A DNA stretch of 64,000 bases from positions 365,308 through 429,307 of the forward strand of contig NZ_STFZ01000036.1 in the NCBI RefSeq assembly GCF_005222845.1, in the 5' to 3' direction. The position numbers were made by a program, and so were the translations under genes. This stretch comes from Rhizobium sp. FY34. GTDB taxonomy: Bacteria; Pseudomonadota; Alphaproteobacteria; Rhizobiales; Rhizobiaceae. Below are positions 27,281 to 37,328 of this stretch, piece by piece. The stretch's first letter is position 1. The number at the start of each line of letters is the position of its first letter. The notes under the pieces were generated by a model that worked only from the letters and a program-made list of their open reading frames with translations, had not been told where the DNA came from and did no database searches.

Positions 27281-27331
27281 TACCAAGCGTCGATGATAGA
27301 AACGCAATGGGTTCCTATCACCGGCGCTTGG
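27281..27331. repeat. Imperfect palindrome between hemB and DUF6163, containing the hemB/ctaA shared motif
   Basis: CCAAGCGTCGATGATAG (27283-27299) and CTATCACCGGCGCTTGG (27315-27331) are inverted copies with 15 of 17 bases matching. The left arm belongs to a 23-base motif TACCAAG(C)GTC(G)ATGATAGAAAC that recurs with two changes at 59607-59629 upstream of ctaA. Each lies in a divergent gene gap. It may be an operator, a dispersed rhizobial repeat or both. Confidence 0.6.
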
Positions 27332-27416
27332 GCTTACCACGGCGATTGCGGTTTTGCGAAGGGGCAGCCTGTCGCAGCGCTGGCGAGCCGGCGCGAAGCC
27401 GGTTATCCTTACATTT

Positions 27417-27857
27417 ATGGAATCTGATTCACCCACCACCCCGACTCGCAGCCTGACCGAGCTTCTCTTCGTCGGCTTCCTGCGCCTCGTCGCGCTCGTC
27501 TGCTTCTGGTTCGGCCTGCAATACTGGTCGATGCTTGTCGGCTATTCGTTTGATGGCCGTGCCCGTTTCGACCTTCTGGCTCTTCCCTGGCGCGCCGCTG
27601 CCTCGGGTCTGGCCGTCGTCTTTCCTGTCGTTTCGCTCGGGCTTTGGATGACCGCATCCTGGGGGGCCGTGCTCTGGGTGATTGCGGCCGGCACGCAATT
27701 GTTGATGTACCAGGTCTGGCCGGAGATTTTCGGCCACAATGTCCTGATCCCGCTGATGCACGGCCTTGTGGCCTCGCTCTATATCGTCTTCCGCCTGGCG
27801 CTTTATCTCGACAATCGCCGCAAGATGGAAGAGAGGGTAAGGGTTGATTTACCCTGA
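27417..27857 (+). CDS. DUF6163 family membrane protein
   Basis: 146 residues from ATG 27417, four membrane helices (LLFVGFLRLVALVCFWFGLQYW, AASGLAVVFPVVSLGLWM, AVLWVIAAGTQLLMYQ, VASLYIVFRLALYL). Small conserved rhizobial family of unknown function found next to ldtR and ldtP, as here. It is divergent from hemB across the palindrome region. Its role is likely linked to the envelope by context only. Confidence 0.8.
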   Translation: MESDSPTTPTRSLTELLFVGFLRLVALVCFWFGLQYWSMLVGYSFDGRARFDLLALPWRAAASGLAVVFPVVSLGLWMTASWGAVLWVIAAGTQLLMYQVWPEIFGHNVLIPLMHGLVASLYIVFRLALYLDNRRKMEERVRVDLP

Positions 27858-28085
27858 TAGTTGAGCTTTGTGCCTGCGGTTTTTCTTGGATTTTTCACGT
27901 AAATATATGATTTAATGATGTAAAATAGGATGGCGTCAAGCAGTCGCGCCGCGCGGCAAGCACAGGGAAAGTGCCGTTAAGCTGCCGTTAGCCGTATGTT
28001 TTAAGTCGAATTTTAAAGGCATTCGATAGTGTCACTCATAAGGCGGGAAGACAGCAAACACCGCCAAACAAACAGTGAGGCAGAC

Positions 28086-28601
28086 ATGTTGAACACCAAG
28101 ATCAAGCCGCAGGCAACTCCGGCAGCAGACGCCCAAGACGAAACCATCCGCGGCCTCTACATGGAATCGCTCCACCTGGTGGAACGCCTTCACCGCCGCC
28201 TGCTCGACGTTATCAAGGACGAGTTCGACCGCCAGGGTCGTGACGATGTCAACGCCATCCAGGCGCTCCTGCTTTTCAATATCGGCAATTCCGAACTGAC
28301 GGCCGGCGAACTGCGCTCGCGTGGTTACTACCTCGGCTCGAACGTATCCTACAATGTCAAGAAGCTGGTGGACCTTGGTTTCATCAATCACCAGCGCTCG
28401 CGCATCGACCGTCGCTCTGTCCGCATCAGCCTGACAAAGGCCGGCCAGGACGTCGCCGAAGTTGTCGGCAAGCTCTATGAACGCCATATCGGATCCATCG
28501 AGAAGGTCGGCGGCATCGGCGAGGGTGAATTTGCCCAGATGAACAAGCTGCTGCAGCGTCTCGACCGCTTCTGGAACGACTCGATCGCCTACCGCATGTA
28601 A
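28086..28601 (+). CDS. ldtR: MarR-family regulator LdtR
   Basis: 171 residues from ATG 28086 (GAGG upstream). The winged helix (about 50-120) includes NAIQALLLFNIGNSELTAGELRSRGYYLGSNVSYNVKKLVDLGFINHQRSRIDRRSVRISLT, with the wing RSRIDRRSV. Sequence and position match LdtR of Liberibacter and Sinorhizobium, known to control an L,D-transpeptidase gene and stress tolerance. The gene order DUF6163-ldtR-ldtP supports this. The 228-base gap upstream is AT-rich at its left end and should hold its promoter; I could not assign an operator with confidence. Confidence 0.88.
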   Translation: MLNTKIKPQATPAADAQDETIRGLYMESLHLVERLHRRLLDVIKDEFDRQGRDDVNAIQALLLFNIGNSELTAGELRSRGYYLGSNVSYNVKKLVDLGFINHQRSRIDRRSVRISLTKAGQDVAEVVGKLYERHIGSIEKVGGIGEGEFAQMNKLLQRLDRFWNDSIAYRM

Positions 28602-29003
28602 GGCGCCGACAAGACGAAGAGCGCTGATCCACCGGCTCTCTCCACGTCTTCCTGCGCTGCGGCATACCAACGACTCCAGTCTTTCCCTCAAAACCGGATG
28701 CCTCCCCTGCGCATCCGGTTTTCTGCGTTCCGGAGGGTGGAACAACGGCTCTTCCCGCGCGAAATCCATCACGTTGCAACACGCGCAAGTGAGTGCGGCT
28801 CCGATGACAAGAATTGGCCATATTGCTATGACACCGGCAGTGATGACGTAGCGTGGGGGGCGGGACTGTACCCATCTCGAATGCCGGTGCTGATCCTCAG
28901 GCAAACACCTTGAGGATCATGGCGGATCCGGTTCTGCGCGACGCTTTGTTAACCCTATCCCTGTAGTCACTTGCAGATGGTGATGCCGGATAACGTGGAT
29001 CGA
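28602..29003. other. 400-base gap between ldtR and ldtP
   Basis: It contains the ldtR terminator at 28690-28722 and, further right, the presumed ldtP promoter with LdtR binding sites, which I cannot place. No gene is seen. The in-frame ATGs at 28977 and 28983 make the left limit of ldtP uncertain. Confidence 0.6.
28690..28722 (+). terminator. Terminator-like hairpin downstream of ldtR
   Basis: AAAACCGGATGC (28690-28701) pairs perfectly with GCATCCGGTTTT (28711-28722) around a nine-base loop, ending in a T-run. It lies 89 bases after the ldtR stop and can work in both directions. Confidence 0.8.
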
Positions 29004-30335
29004 ATGATGTCGAAAAAGAGCGAATCCGAACTTATGTCCCGCCGGACCGTGTTGCGGTCTGCCGTTGCCTTGGGCGCAGCCTCGCTTGCCGCCCCTGTTC
29101 TGGCGCAGGATGCGTTGCAGGGTGTGATTTCCGCGCCGGGCCGTGGCACCTGGGATGATCAGTTCGACGCAAAGGGCGCATCCCGTTCGGCGGTCAATGT
29201 CGCGACCAACAATCCTGTTCTCGGGCCGGCTGGCGTCCCCAATATCCAGCAGGCCATTTTCCAGTATCAGGAAATCGTGGCCAATGGCGGCTGGCCGACA
29301 GTCAATTCGCAGCAGGTCCTGCGGCTTGGCGTCAGCGATCCGGCCGTGCAGCAATTGCGCCAGCGTCTGATGATTGCCGGCGACCTGCCGCGTGAAGCCG
29401 GCATGTCGAATGCATTCGACAGTTATGTCGATGGCGCGGTCAAGCGCTTCCAGTCGCGCCACGGGCTGCCGGCCGACGGCGCACTGGGCGAATATTCGGT
29501 AAAGGCGCTAAACATTCCAGCCGATGTGCGTTTGCGCCAGCTGGAAACCAACCTTGTTCGCCTTCAGTCCATGGCCGGTGATCTCGGCCCTCGCTACCTG
29601 ATGGTCAATATTCCGGCAGCCTATGTGGAAGCCGTCGAGAATGACCGCGTTGCACTGCGCAACACGGCCGTCGTCGGCCGTATCGACCGCCCGACGCATG
29701 CGATCAATTCCAAGGTCTACGAGGTCATCCTCAATCCCTATTGGACGGCGCCGCGCTCGATCATCGAGAAGGACATCGTGCCTCTGATGCGCAAGGATCC
29801 GACCTACCTGACGCGCAACAATATCCGCCTCTTCGATGGCAAGGGCCAGGAAGTGGCGCCGGAAACCGTGGATTGGAACGCGCCGAAGGCACCGAACCTG
29901 ATGTTCCGCCAGGATCCGGGCAAGATCAACGCCATGGCGTCGACGAAGATCAACTTCCACAATCCCAATAACGAATATATGCATGACACGCCGCAGCAGG
30001 GCCTGTTCAACAAGCTGATGCGTTTCGAATCCTCCGGCTGCATGCGCGTCCAGAACGTGCGCGACCTGGTGACCTGGCTGTTGCGCGATACGCCCGGCTG
30101 GGACCGCCAGTCCATCGAGCGCGTCATTGCCGCGCGCGTCAATACGCCGATCAAGCTTGCCCAGGAAGTGCCCGTCTATATCGTCTACATCACTGCATGG
30201 TCGGCCAGGGACCGTGTCGTTCAGTTCCGTGATGACATCTACCAGCGTGACGGAAACCAGGAACTGGCACTGCAAACCACCACCGGTATCGAACGGCCTT
30301 CGGGCTCGATCGATGACGACATGCTGCCGCAATAA
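29004..30335 (+). CDS. ldtP: L,D-transpeptidase (YcbB type, LdtP)
   Basis: About 443 residues from ATG 29004; ATGs at 28977 and 28983 are in frame but lack a better ribosome-binding site. The N-terminus has an SRRTVLRSA twin-arginine-like signal and cleavage near APVLAQ. A peptidoglycan-binding domain (about 125-175) precedes the YkuD catalytic domain with FESSGCMRVQNVRDLV: Ser replaces the usual His of HGC, as in the YcbB/LdtD branch, so the active Cys is intact. It should make 3-3 cross-links in periplasmic peptidoglycan. It lies downstream of ldtR, its known regulator in relatives. Confidence 0.93.
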   Translation: MMSKKSESELMSRRTVLRSAVALGAASLAAPVLAQDALQGVISAPGRGTWDDQFDAKGASRSAVNVATNNPVLGPAGVPNIQQAIFQYQEIVANGGWPTVNSQQVLRLGVSDPAVQQLRQRLMIAGDLPREAGMSNAFDSYVDGAVKRFQSRHGLPADGALGEYSVKALNIPADVRLRQLETNLVRLQSMAGDLGPRYLMVNIPAAYVEAVENDRVALRNTAVVGRIDRPTHAINSKVYEVILNPYWTAPRSIIEKDIVPLMRKDPTYLTRNNIRLFDGKGQEVAPETVDWNAPKAPNLMFRQDPGKINAMASTKINFHNPNNEYMHDTPQQGLFNKLMRFESSGCMRVQNVRDLVTWLLRDTPGWDRQSIERVIAARVNTPIKLAQEVPVYIVYITAWSARDRVVQFRDDIYQRDGNQELALQTTTGIERPSGSIDDDMLPQ

Positions 30336-30366
30336 GGCATTTGCTCCTCATCTGACGGATAAACAG

Positions 30367-30395
30367 CGGCGGGTTGCATCAAAACCCGCCGTTTT
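30367..30395 (+). terminator. Rho-independent terminator of ldtP
   Basis: CGGCGGGTT (30367-30375) pairs perfectly with AACCCGCCG (30383-30391) over GCATCAA and is followed by TTTT, 32 bases after the ldtP stop. Confidence 0.88.
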
Positions 30396-30521
30396 CTGTT
30401 GTGGGTAACGCCGGGCGGACCGCAGCCGGCGCTCGCGGGCATTGCAGCGTCACGACGCTTCTGTTTCATTGGGTAGTGTTACGCTACCTTGCGCATCGCC
30501 CAGCCGAGATCAAAGCCCTTC

Positions 30522-32948
30522 ATGCCCCATCCTTTTCCCCATTGCTGGCAGTCTTACCTGCGCCGTCTCCTACCTTTTCTGCTGCTGCTCGTGGCTTTCG
30601 CGCCGCTTTCGCTTCGGGCGCAGGGGCCAGATCCGGAAAATGCGATGTCTGGCTGGGACCAGACGGCTACGCGTGCCGAAGAGGTACTACAGGCCGGCAT
30701 GGCATCCACCGAAGCGCTGGAGACCTTGCGCGGCGAGCTTGCGGTGCAGCGCAATGACGCCGAGCGCATGGCAAGTGGCGGACAGGTCCAGATCCGGTCG
30801 CTGAAGGCCCAGCTTGAAGCACTGGGCGCGCCACCGGCCAAGGACAAGACGGAACCTGCAGCGCTCGCCGCCCGCCGGGCAAGCCTGAATGACGCATTGA
30901 CACGCGCCGAAGAGCCGGCGCTTGCCGCGCGCCAGGCCTTAGCCCGCGCGGAAGTGCTGATCGAGGAAATCGACCGGGTGATCCGCGGCCGCTCCGCCGT
31001 CGATCTTTTCGACAAGAAGCCGTCGCCGCTTTCCCCGTCGAGCTGGAGTGCCGCGGGGCTTGAACTGCGTCACTTCATCGAGACCATGCGCGAGGAGGCG
31101 GGTAATCATTCCCCGCCGGCCTCGGATGTGACGGTCTATTTCGAAAACCGCCTGCTGATTGCGCTTGCCATTCTGGCAGCGGTGCTTCTGTTGCCGATCG
31201 GGGCCGGGCACTATCTGCTGATCTTCCTCGAAAGGCGGATCAAGGCTGCCCCCAATTCGGTGCGCTTCATTGCCCAGGCGGCAGGCGTTCATCTCATGCG
31301 GCTCGTGCTGTCACTGGTGGCGATCGGTTCGCTGCTGGTAGTTCTCAGCCTGCTGGAATGGGGGGTTACCTCGGTCACCCATCTTTCGGCGGGTCTCTTC
31401 GGCGTGTCGGTTATCTTCCTGATGGCAAGCTGGATCGGCAATGTGCTGTTTACCCCCAACCAGCCATCGCTGCGGCTTGTCGGTTTGGGCGATAGCCTTG
31501 CGCGCATCTGCTATTGGTTATCGATCGCCTTTGCCGCCTCGCTCAGCGTCGAGACGATCATCGACGGTGCCTCCGAGGATTTCAAGTTTTCGCCGGCGGC
31601 CTCGGCTGTTCTGCAAGGCTTCAGCATCCTCATCGGCTGCATCGTGCTCACCGGTCTGGCCCAGGTCTTGAAGATGATTGCCCGCGAGACGCGCATGCAG
31701 GCGCAAATGCTGGAAGATACGCCGTTCAGCCCGGATTTCTTCCGTATCGCCGGCCGGGTCATGCAGTTTCTGGCGCTGTTGTCGCTGGTTGCGGCAAGCC
31801 TTGGCTATGTGGCGCTCGCGCGGGCCTGGCTTTCGCCCACTATGTTGAGTCTCACCATCTTCGGTCTTGCCTTCATTCTGCATCACACGATCATGATGCC
31901 GATCCGTGCGGCCATGAGGGACCGCCAGTCAACGATGGAACTTGTCTCCATCCTGGTTGCCTTTCTGATGCTGATGGTCAGCCTGCCGCTGGTGGCCATG
32001 GCCTGGGGGGCGCGCGAGGCGGAACTGTCGGAAGTCTGGCGGCTGATCCAGAACGGCATCGATTTTGGTGGCATCCGCTTGTCACCTCGGGTGCTTCTAG
32101 TCCTGGCCGGAACCTTTGCGCTCGGCATTTTCCTCACACGCTGGCTGCAGCGCGTATTCGAACGCGTGATCCTGCCCCGCACGCATGTGGATTCCGGCGG
32201 CCGCAATGCCATCAAAACCGGCCTTGGCTATACCGGCTTCATCCTCTCGGCTCTGCTGGCGATTTCAGTCGCGGGTCTTGATCTCTCCAACCTCGCCATC
32301 ATCGCCGGTGCACTCTCCGTTGGTGTCGGTTTCGGCATGCAGACGATCGTCTCAAACTTCGTCTCCGGCATCATCCTGTTGATCGAGCGGCCGATCAAGG
32401 AAGGTGATTGGATCGAGGTGTCGGGCTTTTCCGGCACCGTCCGCAAGATTGCCGTACGTTCGACTCGCATCGAGACCTTCGATCGCCATGACGTGATTAT
32501 CCCGAATGCCGACCTGATTGCCGGCACCGTGAAGAATATGACGCTGAGCTCTCAGATCGGCCGCATGATCATTCCGATCGGCGTGGCCTATGGCTCCGAT
32601 ATTGAGCGGGCCCGCTCGATCATGCTGCAGGCGGCCATGGACCATCCCGATATCTTATCCTATCCCGAACCGGAGGTGTATTTCCGCAATTTCGGCGCCA
32701 ACGCGCTGGATTTCGAGCTGCGCTGCTTCCTGCGTGATGTGGGGACGGAACTGTCGATCCGCTCCGATCTGCTGTTTACCCTCAACCACAGCTTCGCCGA
32801 TGCCGGCATCGAGATCCCCTTTGCCCAGAGCGATGTGACGATCCGCAATCTGGACGATATAATGGCACGGCTGACCGCGATGCAGACGGGCAATGTGGCG
32901 CAACCGCTCGAACAAGCGCGACAGAAACCATCCGACATCGTTGATTGA
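30522..32948 (+). CDS. MscS-family mechanosensitive channel with N-terminal DUF3772 domain
   Basis: 808 residues from ATG 30522 (a TTG start 11 codons earlier is possible). A signal peptide to about residue 35 precedes a periplasmic coiled-coil/DUF3772 domain (to about 200) rich in Ala, Glu and Arg. About ten membrane helices follow, then the MscS pore and beta domain: GVGFGMQTIVSNFVSGIILLIERPIKEGDWIEV with the typical Gly-Ala-spaced helix. It is an MscK/MscM-like large channel that should release osmolytes on hypo-osmotic shock. It follows the ldtP terminator, so it has its own promoter. Confidence 0.93.
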   Translation: MPHPFPHCWQSYLRRLLPFLLLLVAFAPLSLRAQGPDPENAMSGWDQTATRAEEVLQAGMASTEALETLRGELAVQRNDAERMASGGQVQIRSLKAQLEALGAPPAKDKTEPAALAARRASLNDALTRAEEPALAARQALARAEVLIEEIDRVIRGRSAVDLFDKKPSPLSPSSWSAAGLELRHFIETMREEAGNHSPPASDVTVYFENRLLIALAILAAVLLLPIGAGHYLLIFLERRIKAAPNSVRFIAQAAGVHLMRLVLSLVAIGSLLVVLSLLEWGVTSVTHLSAGLFGVSVIFLMASWIGNVLFTPNQPSLRLVGLGDSLARICYWLSIAFAASLSVETIIDGASEDFKFSPAASAVLQGFSILIGCIVLTGLAQVLKMIARETRMQAQMLEDTPFSPDFFRIAGRVMQFLALLSLVAASLGYVALARAWLSPTMLSLTIFGLAFILHHTIMMPIRAAMRDRQSTMELVSILVAFLMLMVSLPLVAMAWGAREAELSEVWRLIQNGIDFGGIRLSPRVLLVLAGTFALGIFLTRWLQRVFERVILPRTHVDSGGRNAIKTGLGYTGFILSALLAISVAGLDLSNLAIIAGALSVGVGFGMQTIVSNFVSGIILLIERPIKEGDWIEVSGFSGTVRKIAVRSTRIETFDRHDVIIPNADLIAGTVKNMTLSSQIGRMIIPIGVAYGSDIERARSIMLQAAMDHPDILSYPEPEVYFRNFGANALDFELRCFLRDVGTELSIRSDLLFTLNHSFADAGIEIPFAQSDVTIRNLDDIMARLTAMQTGNVAQPLEQARQKPSDIVD

Positions 32949-33031
32949 TCCGCAAATGTCGCTCTGCGTATTGCCCTTCACGGGGCGTGCCGCTAAGACG
33001 CCATCGCATCAGTTTCTTCAGGAGCACCGAC

Positions 33032-34321
<1,290 letters not shown>

Positions 34322-34335
34322 GGGCATTTACGCGG

Positions 34336-34815
34336 ATGCGCTGTCCCTATTGCGGTTCCGAAGACACACAGGTCAAGGATTCGCGTCCGGCGGAGGATTT
34401 TACCTCCATCCGCCGGCGGCGCATCTGCCCAGATTGCGGCGGTCGCTTCACCACTTTTGAGCGCGTGCAACTGCGCGAACTCATGGTGACGAAGAAGACC
34501 GGCCGCAAGGTTCCCTTCGACCGCAACAAGCTTGTGCGGTCGTTTCAGATTGCGCTGCGCAAGCGTCCGGTCGACAATGACCGTATCGAGCGGGCCGTCT
34601 CCGGCATCGTGCGCCGGCTGGAAAGCTCCGGCGAAAGTGAGATTTCCTCCGAACAGATCGGCCTTCAGGTGCTTGAAGCGCTGAAAAGTCTCGATGATGT
34701 GGCCTTCGTGCGCTATGCGTCGGTCTATCGTGATTTTTCCCATGCGGAAGATTTCGAGAAGGTGATTGCCGAAATCAGCGCCCGCATCGGTCGCGATAGC
34801 AAGGTGGAGCCTTAA
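34336..34815 (+). CDS. nrdR: Ribonucleotide reductase transcriptional repressor
   Basis: 159 residues. The zinc ribbon is C3, C6, C31, C34 (CPYCGSEDTQ ... CPDCGGRF), followed by an ATP-cone domain (about 45-135). NrdR senses ATP/dATP and represses ribonucleotide reductase genes. It is 14 bases after glyA and 3 bases before ribD, so it is part of the same operon. Confidence 0.98.
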   Translation: MRCPYCGSEDTQVKDSRPAEDFTSIRRRRICPDCGGRFTTFERVQLRELMVTKKTGRKVPFDRNKLVRSFQIALRKRPVDNDRIERAVSGIVRRLESSGESEISSEQIGLQVLEALKSLDDVAFVRYASVYRDFSHAEDFEKVIAEISARIGRDSKVEP

Positions 34816-34818
34816 GCC

Positions 34819-36120
34819 ATGGCCGCCACGCCGCAGGACGAGCGGTTCATGGCGGCGGCCATCCGCCTGTCGCGCCAGCATACAGGACTGACCTCCACCA
34901 ATCCGTCCGTCGGCTGCCTCATCGTCAAGGATGGGGTGATTGTTGGCTCTGCCGTCACCGCGATTGGCGGGCGCCCGCATGCCGAAACCCAGGCGCTGGC
35001 TGTGGCCGGTGAGGCCGCCCGTGGCGCCACGGCTTACGTGACGCTGGAGCCCTGCTCGCATTATGGCCGCACGCCGCCCTGCGCCAATGCGCTCGTAGCG
35101 GCCGGCATTGCCCGCGTCGTCGTCTCTCTTACCGATCCCGATCCGCGCGTCTCCGGCCGTGGCCTTGGCATCCTGCGCCAGGCCGGCATCACGGTCGAGA
35201 CCGGTGTGCTGGAAGGCGAGGGGAGCCAGGCCCTTTCCGGCTATCTGATGCGCCAGATGAAGGCGCGCCCGCATGTCACTCTGAAACTTGCCGTTTCCAG
35301 CGATGGCATGATCGGCCGCCACGGCGCCGGACAGGTGGCGATTACCGGTCCTGTCTCGCGCGCCCAGGTGCATGGTCTTCGCGCCCGCACGGATGCCATT
35401 CTGGTTGGCATCGGCACCGCCATTGCCGATGATCCGGAACTGACTGTCCGGCTGCGGGGTCTGGAAGACCGCTCACCCATTCGCATCGTGCTTGATCGTC
35501 ACCTGCGCCTGCCGCTCGCCTCCAAGCTTGTAAAGACGGCAAGGGATGTGCCGGTGATCGTGGCGGTCGTGTCGTCACCCCCCTCTGTCCTGCCGGACAT
35601 CTCCCCCTCAAGGGGGGAGATCGGCTCGCTGTCTGCGTCTCACTCCTCATTGAATATCGAACGCGCTGCCACCGCATCTTCGCCAGTTGGTGCGCAAGAC
35701 GTTGCATCCCTGTTCTCCCCCCTTGAGGGGGAGATGCCCGGCAGGGCAGAGGGGGGCGAACTGGCGCCATCCACAGAGATGACCGACTTTGCCATCCGCC
35801 GCGAAAAGTTGACGGCAGCCGGTGTCGAGATCCTCGAGGCGGCCGATCTGCCGGCACTCATGACGCAACTGGCTGCGCGCGGCATCTCGTCGCTTCTGGT
35901 GGAAGGTGGGGCGTCCGTGGCGCGCTCCTTCCTCGATGCTGGCCTGATCGACCGCATCCTATTGTTTGAAGGTCCGGGCGAGATCGGCGAGGGCGGCATT
36001 GAATCGCCGCTGACGCACAACGATATGGCCAAGGATTACAAATCCGTTCGCCGCAGCCGCTTCGGCGATGACTGCTGCTTCGACTATGAGAGGGAATTTC
36101 AATGTTCACAGGTATTGTGA
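34819..36120 (+). CDS. ribD: Bifunctional riboflavin deaminase-reductase carrying an in-frame palindromic repeat
   Basis: 433 residues, longer than I would expect for an alphaproteobacterial RibD. The deaminase half has the zinc site H54-A-E56, C79 and C88 (HAETQALA, EPCSHYGRTPPC). The reductase half starts near 150 with HVTLKLAVSSDGMIGR and ends with GISSLLVEGGASVARSFLDAGLIDR. Residues about 254-313 are an inserted proline-, serine- and glutamate-rich stretch encoded by the repeat at 35578-35756, with no stop codon. It catalyses the second and third steps of riboflavin synthesis. The insertion falls in a loop region after the sequence VPVIVAVVS, so activity may survive. It overlaps ribE by 19 bases. 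Confidence 0.95.
   Translation: MAATPQDERFMAAAIRLSRQHTGLTSTNPSVGCLIVKDGVIVGSAVTAIGGRPHAETQALAVAGEAARGATAYVTLEPCSHYGRTPPCANALVAAGIARVVVSLTDPDPRVSGRGLGILRQAGITVETGVLEGEGSQALSGYLMRQMKARPHVTLKLAVSSDGMIGRHGAGQVAITGPVSRAQVHGLRARTDAILVGIGTAIADDPELTVRLRGLEDRSPIRIVLDRHLRLPLASKLVKTARDVPVIVAVVSSPPSVLPDISPSRGEIGSLSASHSSLNIERAATASSPVGAQDVASLFSPLEGEMPGRAEGGELAPSTEMTDFAIRREKLTAAGVEILEAADLPALMTQLAARGISSLLVEGGASVARSFLDAGLIDRILLFEGPGEIGEGGIESPLTHNDMAKDYKSVRRSRFGDDCCFDYEREFQCSQVL
35578..35756. repeat. 179-bp inverted-repeat element inside ribD
   Basis: The outer 43 bases (35578-35620) and their inverse (35714-35756) match at 41 of 43 positions; both contain the core CTCCCCCTCAAGGGGG and the flank GCCGG. A 93-base non-repetitive centre separates them. 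The two arms themselves contain a smaller palindrome (CCCCCTCAAGGGGG). This is the style of short dispersed palindromic elements of Rhizobiaceae, usually between genes. Its location in a coding region, in frame, is exceptional. Confidence 0.85.
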
Positions 36121-36716
36121 CGGATGTCGGCACGGTTTCGGAAATTCTGCCGCTGGACGAAGGCATTCGCCTGCGCGTCAACACCGCCTATGATCCGGCC
36201 GGCATCGCGATCGGCGCGTCTATCTCGCATTCAGGCATCTGCCTCACCGTGACCAGGCTTGCCGGTGCCGGCAGCAATGAGCGCTGGTATGAGGTCGAGG
36301 CCTGGGAAGAGGCGCTGCGGCTCACCACGATTTCTTCCTGGAGCGTCGGCACGCGGATCAATCTGGAACGGGCGCTGAAGATCGGCGATGAGCTTGGCGG
36401 CCACATCGTTTCCGGCCATGTGGATGGCAAGGCGGAAGTCCTGTCGATCACCCATGAGGGTGAGGCGGTGCGCATCCGCCTGCGGGCACCGGACGCTCTG
36501 GCCCGCTTCGTGGCGCCCAAGGGTTCCGTGGCGCTTGATGGAACCTCGCTGACGGTCAATGCCGTGGATGGCGCCGATTTCGACGTGCTCCTCATCCGCC
36601 ACACGTTGGAAGTCACCACCTGGGGCGGCCTGAAAGCTGGCGATTTCGTCAATTTCGAAGTCGACACCATGGCGCGCTATGCCGCCCGGCTCGCGGAATT
36701 TCCCGTCGCCGGGTAA
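36102..36716 (+). CDS. ribE: Riboflavin synthase alpha chain
   Basis: 204 residues, two lumazine-binding barrels in tandem (MFTGIVTDVGTV at the N-terminus, HIVSGHVDGKAEV at about 99-111). It condenses two 6,7-dimethyl-8-ribityllumazines to riboflavin. The ATG at 36102 lies within the end of ribD, implying translational coupling. It is followed after 153 bases by ribH. The gap 36717-36869 has no evident gene or riboswitch. Confidence 0.97.
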   Translation: MFTGIVTDVGTVSEILPLDEGIRLRVNTAYDPAGIAIGASISHSGICLTVTRLAGAGSNERWYEVEAWEEALRLTTISSWSVGTRINLERALKIGDELGGHIVSGHVDGKAEVLSITHEGEAVRIRLRAPDALARFVAPKGSVALDGTSLTVNAVDGADFDVLLIRHTLEVTTWGGLKAGDFVNFEVDTMARYAARLAEFPVAG

Positions 36717-36869
36717 CGCCTACCGGCTGCAACGTTAAGCTTATGGTCCTATTCCTGCGTCCGGCGCAGGGCTGCTGCGATGAAAATCGCTTGCCAAGCC
36801 GCGCTGGCCGTGGTTTGACCGCGCCAATTCCCAACAGCTTATTTCGCAGCATTGCGACCAGGACGAACC

Positions 36870-37325
36870 ATGACCGATTCATCGAAGCCCCACCTCCTTA
36901 TCGTCGAAGCGCGTTTTTACGATGACATGGCCGATGCCCTGCTCGACGGCGCGACCTCGGCGCTGAAGGAGGCGGGTGCCACCTTCGACGTGATCACGGT
37001 TCCCGGCGCGCTTGAAATTCCGCCGGCCATTGCCATGGCGCTCGATGCCGCCGAACAGGGCGGTGTCAATTATGATGGCTTTATCGCGCTCGGCATGGTC
37101 ATCCGGGGCGAAACCTATCATTTCGATATCGTCGCCAATGAATCCTCGCGTGCGCTGATGGATCTCGCCGTGTCGGAATCGCTGGCCATCGGCAATGGCA
37201 TCATGACCGTCGAGAATGACGAACAGGCCTGGGCACGGGTGAAGAAGAGCGACAAGGACAAGGGCGGCTTCGCAGCCCGCGCTGCGCTCACCATGATCGA
37301 CCTGCGTGAAAAACTGGGCGGCTGA
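36870..37325 (+). CDS. ribH: 6,7-dimethyl-8-ribityllumazine synthase
   Basis: 151 residues from ATG 36870 (AGGACG seven bases upstream). VPGALEIPPAIAMAL and GMVIRGETYHFDIVANESSRALMDLAV are the conserved substrate-binding motifs. It makes the direct precursor of riboflavin; the usual assembly is a pentamer or 60-mer. nusB follows after three bases. Confidence 0.97.
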   Translation: MTDSSKPHLLIVEARFYDDMADALLDGATSALKEAGATFDVITVPGALEIPPAIAMALDAAEQGGVNYDGFIALGMVIRGETYHFDIVANESSRALMDLAVSESLAIGNGIMTVENDEQAWARVKKSDKDKGGFAARAALTMIDLREKLGG

Positions 37326-37328
37326 ACC

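Noticed and set aside
28860..28982. Earlier ATG/TTG starts for ldtP at 28971, 28977 and 28983
   Set aside because: All lack a ribosome-binding site; 29004 is preceded by GTGGA at suitable distance and keeps the signal peptide intact. Not fully settled.
32949..33031. Possible glycine riboswitch before glyA
   Set aside because: The gap is too short (83 bases) and lacks tandem aptamer patterns.
36717..36869. Possible FMN riboswitch before ribH
   Set aside because: The 153 bases do not show the RFN signature or a long paired stem that I could find; the gene is in the nrdR-rib operon.
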